DNA from: Marinobacter daqiaonensis
GTDB lineage: Bacteria; Pseudomonadota; Gammaproteobacteria; Pseudomonadales; Oleiphilaceae
Length of the DNA stretch: 64,000 nt
Assembly (NCBI RefSeq): GCF_900115285.1
Contig: NZ_FOYW01000001.1
Location: forward strand, 348,376 to 412,375
Reading direction: 5' to 3'
Shown here: positions 61,163 to 64,000 of the stretch, in pieces
How positions within the stretch are numbered: the stretch's first letter is position 1
Layout of the letters: each line of letters begins with the position of its first letter
The notes under the pieces: model-generated
What the model saw: the letters and a program-made list of their open reading frames with translations, nothing else
The model's database searches: none
Told to the model about the DNA's origin: nothing
Program-made: the position numbers and the translations under genes

Positions 61163-63057
61163 ACCCCGTCCTGCTGCCGGTACTGCCACCGCTGCTCGCC
61201 GCTCTCGCTGTGCTGTTGCTGCGCCGGGGCGGACCTGTGCTGGCCCTGACGGGTGCGACGCTCAGCCTGGCGGGGAGCCTCTCGCTCCTGGCCAGGGTTG
61301 CCGGGGGCCAGCCCGAAACACTGCTTCTGCACGGTCTGCCGGACATGCCACTGCGCCTGGTTGCCGCGCCAATGGACGCGCTGCTATCCGTTGCCGTGGC
61401 CACGGTGGGCACGTTCGTCCTGATTTACGCGGTCGGATATATGAAGCGAGAGTCCGGCCTGTCGCGTTTTTTCGCCGTGATGTCCCTGTTTCTGGGGACC
61501 ATGCAGGCACTGGTGCTGGCCGGCGACTGGATTCTGCTGTTGGCGGCCTGGGAGCTGATCGGCCTGTGCAGCTATCTGCTGATCGGCTTCTGGTTTCAGC
61601 GGCCCGACGCCGCAAACGCTGCCGGCCGGGCCTTCCTCTATACCCGTAGCGCCGACCTGGGGCTATACGTTGCCGTATTCATTCTCATCGGGTCGGCAGG
61701 TACCAGTGAGATTGCCGTTTCCCTGGAGGCGGGCGGCAGTACGTCCACCATTGCCGGGCTTTTGCTGCTACTCGCGGCCATGGGCAAATCTGCCCAGGTT
61801 CCCCTGCAGGACTGGCTCATGGGTGCCATGGCGGGCCCCACTCCGGTTTCTGCGCTGCTGCACTCGGCGACGTTGGTCGCGGCCGGTGCCATCCTGCTGA
61901 TACGGTCGGCCCCGTTGCTGACACCCGAGGTGCTGGTCGCGGTCGGACTTGTCGGGGGTGTCACCACCGTGGCAACCGGGATTATCGCGCTCGCCGAGCG
62001 TGATCTCAAACGTCTGCTCGCGGCTTCAACGGCCAGTCAATACGGCCTGATGTTGATTGCGGTAGGCGCGGGAGTACCCCTGGCCGCGCTGTTGCATCTC
62101 ATTGCCCACGCCGCCATCAAAAGCACACTCTTTCTCGCCGCCGGCGATTTTCAGCATGCTCGGGGTGGTACTGGTTTCGATCAGCTGGAGGGAGTTGGCC
62201 GCGCGAGGCCCTGGGCCTTTGCCGGCTTTGCCCTGGCATCAATGGCGTTGGCTGGCATCCCTCCGCTGAGCGGGTTCTTCTCCAAGGACGCGGTGATCGC
62301 AGCCGTCCTGTCTGCGCCCGGGGCGTTCTGGCTTGCCCCTCTCGCGCTGGCGGGCACTCTGCTCACCGGCGGCTACATGGCCCGGGCGTTGCGTCTCTTG
62401 TGGCAGGGTTCCGGCGAATCCCGGCCGGTCGCCGGTAGTGCCTGGATGGGCGTGGGCATCTGGGGTCTGGTGGTCCCTTCTGCTGCCCTGGGACTGGCCT
62501 TCGGCCCCGTTGAGGCAATTCTCGACCTCGCTGGCCATGAAGCCGAGGGAACCGGGGCGGTGCTGCTGGGACTCCTGGCCGCAGTAGGTGGCCTGACGTT
62601 GGGCTGGCTGGTGCCGGCCCACCGGCTGCTTGGTCCTGTCCACCAATGGGCGGAATCAGGATTGACCGTCGGAGCAGGGCTTACAGGCTATATGGGTAAG
62701 CCCGCAATGGCCGTTGCCCGGGGGTGTGACCGCCTGGAGCATGGCCTGTACATGGCCGTGCTTCGTGTTGGCCGCGGAGGCCTCACGATTGCCCGGGGGG
62801 GCGAGCGCCTGGAACAGCGTCTGTATTCAGTGGTACTTGGTGCCGGCCGTGCCAGCATGGCGGTGGCGGACCTGGTGCGGGTCGGCGATGAACGCCGTAT
62901 CGACGGCCTGATCTTCGCCCTCGTGGCCGGAGTGCGAACCCTGGGGGCGCGAGCCCGAACCCTGCAAAGCGGCCTGATCCACCACAGCCTGGCCATCAGC
63001 GCCATCGTCACCGCAGTGGCACTGTTCATCCTGTTTTCAGTTTCATTGAGTTCCTAG
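61159..63057 (+). CDS. NuoL-like antiporter-type subunit with altered C terminus
   Basis: A 632-residue protein. The ~14-helix core keeps the proton-path residues: Glu132 (AAWELIGLCSYL), Lys210 (AAMGKSAQVPLQDWL), His235 (LLHSATLV), Lys321 (HAAIKSTLFLAAG) and Lys376 (GFFSKDAVI). The region where NuoL has the long lateral helix HL is instead three ~25-residue amphipathic repeats (517-541, 542-566, 567-592; ARGCDRLEHGLYMAV, ARGGERLEQRLYSVV), followed by one final helix. It should still translocate protons or Na+. Confidence 0.9.
   Translation: MNPVLLPVLPPLLAALAVLLLRRGGPVLALTGATLSLAGSLSLLARVAGGQPETLLLHGLPDMPLRLVAAPMDALLSVAVATVGTFVLIYAVGYMKRESGLSRFFAVMSLFLGTMQALVLAGDWILLLAAWELIGLCSYLLIGFWFQRPDAANAAGRAFLYTRSADLGLYVAVFILIGSAGTSEIAVSLEAGGSTSTIAGLLLLLAAMGKSAQVPLQDWLMGAMAGPTPVSALLHSATLVAAGAILLIRSAPLLTPEVLVAVGLVGGVTTVATGIIALAERDLKRLLAASTASQYGLMLIAVGAGVPLAALLHLIAHAAIKSTLFLAAGDFQHARGGTGFDQLEGVGRARPWAFAGFALASMALAGIPPLSGFFSKDAVIAAVLSAPGAFWLAPLALAGTLLTGGYMARALRLLWQGSGESRPVAGSAWMGVGIWGLVVPSAALGLAFGPVEAILDLAGHEAEGTGAVLLGLLAAVGGLTLGWLVPAHRLLGPVHQWAESGLTVGAGLTGYMGKPAMAVARGCDRLEHGLYMAVLRVGRGGLTIARGGERLEQRLYSVVLGAGRASMAVADLVRVGDERRIDGLIFALVAGVRTLGARARTLQSGLIHHSLAISAIVTAVALFILFSVSLSS
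62707..62937 (+). repeat. internal 75-bp repeat in nuoL-like gene
   Basis: Three consecutive ~75-bp segments encode related 25-residue amphipathic units rich in Arg, Gly and Leu with a GxERLExxLY core. The first two are clearly similar, the third weaker. Confidence 0.65.
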
Positions 63058-63071
63058 AGGAACCCGGACCC

Positions 63072-64000
63072 ATGCTACCACTCGTATCGCTTACCCTGTT
63101 CCTGCCACTCGCCGGTGCCCTCCTGATTGTGTGCCTGCCACAGCCGACGGCGCGGACGGTACATGGCATCGGCATTGGCACTGCAGCCCTGACCCTGGTC
63201 GGTGCGCTGACGATGTGGCTGGAGGGGTTGAACGGTGCCGGCTTTTCCCAGGTCGAAGAGCTGGAGTGGATGCCCGCCATAGGCGCCGCCTACCGGGTCG
63301 GAGTCGACGGTATCAGCCTGCCGCTGGTGCTTCTGAGCGCAGTAATGTTCCTGGTTGCTCTCATCTACGCTTCCTCGCTTCGCGAACGGCCACGGGCTTA
63401 CGTCGCCCTGGTACTTCTGCTTGAGACCACGGCAATCGGAACCTTCACCGCCCTGGACGGAATTCTGTTCTATGTCTTCTTCGAGGTCTCCCTGGTATCG
63501 ATGTATTTCATGATCGCCGGCTGGGGACATGAGGACCGGCAGCGCGCAGCGCTGATGTTCTTCCTGTACACGCTTCTGGGCAGCCTGCCGTTGTTACTCG
63601 CCATCCTTGGGCTTTATCTCGGAAGCCCGGAGCCCAGCTTCGATATGCGGGCCTGGATCGCCGATCCGCCATTGGCCGGGGCGGCGGCCATGTGGGCACT
63701 GATTGCCATGCTGATTACCTTCGCGGTCAAGATTCCCGCTGTTCCGCTGCATACCTGGTTGCCGGCGGCGCACGTTCAGGCTCCAACCGTGGGCAGTGTC
63801 ATCCTGGCTGCCATCATGCTGAAGTTTGGCACTTATGGCCTCGTTCGCTTCGCTCTGCAAATGACTCCTGACGCCTTCCGAGAGGCGGGAACGGTTGTCC
63901 TGGTCTTTGGCGTCGTGAGCGCGATCTACGGCGCCTTCGCCGCTCTGGCCCAGAGCGATCTCAAGCGACTGGTGGCCTATACCTCGATCAACCACATGGG
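63072..64000 (+). CDS. NuoM-like antiporter-type subunit (partial, runs off window)
   Basis: The first ~309 residues are visible; the 3' end lies beyond the window. Glu138 (YVFFEVSLVSMYFMIAGWG), Lys220 (ITFAVKIPAVPLHTWLP) and Lys251 (AAIMLKFGTYGLVRF) match E144, K234 and K265 of E. coli NuoM. The start ATG is 14 bp after the nuoL-like stop, with GAGGAA upstream. A nuoN-like gene may follow. Confidence 0.92.
   Translation, partial: MLPLVSLTLFLPLAGALLIVCLPQPTARTVHGIGIGTAALTLVGALTMWLEGLNGAGFSQVEELEWMPAIGAAYRVGVDGISLPLVLLSAVMFLVALIYASSLRERPRAYVALVLLLETTAIGTFTALDGILFYVFFEVSLVSMYFMIAGWGHEDRQRAALMFFLYTLLGSLPLLLAILGLYLGSPEPSFDMRAWIADPPLAGAAAMWALIAMLITFAVKIPAVPLHTWLPAAHVQAPTVGSVILAAIMLKFGTYGLVRFALQMTPDAFREAGTVVLVFGVVSAIYGAFAALAQSDLKRLVAYTSINHM

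Overview
The window is about 60% GC and gene-dense, with the gene set of a marine gammaproteobacterium; Marinobacter or a close relative is my best guess. The pointers are a gamma-type glutathione reductase, a DUF2789 protein, an egtBD pair, a full gsp block, and an AGPS-like/GlpD-like/FGGY-kinase trio similar to one I recall from Pseudomonas. This is inference from gene content; no rRNA or other marker lies in the window.

Layout. 0.1-6 kb: a CapA-like protein facing a three-gene operon for a glycerol-type kinase, a GlpD-like dehydrogenase and an alkyl-DHAP-synthase-like oxidase. 6.3-7.6 kb: a ParD-like/zeta toxin-antitoxin pair and a small orphan gene. 7.6-11.6 kb: an AT-rich regulatory gap with a perfect CRP-type palindrome, a sigma-54 activator overlapped by a Crp/Fnr regulator, and a membrane protein/ion channel pair. 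11.9-21.4 kb: type II secretion, with gspC plus a LapG-like protease divergent from gspEFGHIJKLM and no gspD present. 21.4-31.4 kb: a GNAT, glutathione reductase, a TonB receptor/periplasmic binding protein/hybrid kinase operon, a J-domain-like protein, and a SBF transporter with its GntR regulator. 31.5-39.4 kb: DUF2789, a Mpo1-like protein, FabH, SodC, an unusual internally duplicated isocitrate dehydrogenase, ergothioneine genes egtBD and a YiiX-like hydrolase.

39.6-64 kb is a metal-resistance region. It holds a DUF5666 lipoprotein, the decayed remnant of a multicopper oxidase, a MerA-like reductase, cytochrome c, a BNR propeller protein, a DUF411 protein, a Met-rich multicopper oxidase, a PhoPQ-like two-component system, a cupredoxin, CopA/CopB, a permease and a Cu+ P-type ATPase.

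Directly behind the copper genes is the most striking element: a complex-I-like operon, nuoA-[NuoB/HMBD/His-rich/HMBD/His-rich/NuoD fusion]-nuoH-J-K-L-M, which runs off the window. The membrane subunits keep most of the proton-pumping residues. The single soluble subunit has lost the N2 iron-sulfur ligands and the quinone-site motifs, and has gained two CusB-type heavy-metal-binding domains with long His-rich linkers. Hexamer direct repeats with an 11-bp period (NTTCAG-N5-NTTCAG) lie in the copper regulator promoter and again upstream of this operon. This suggests that the copper two-component system controls it. I propose it is a metal-linked, non-redox relative of complex I.
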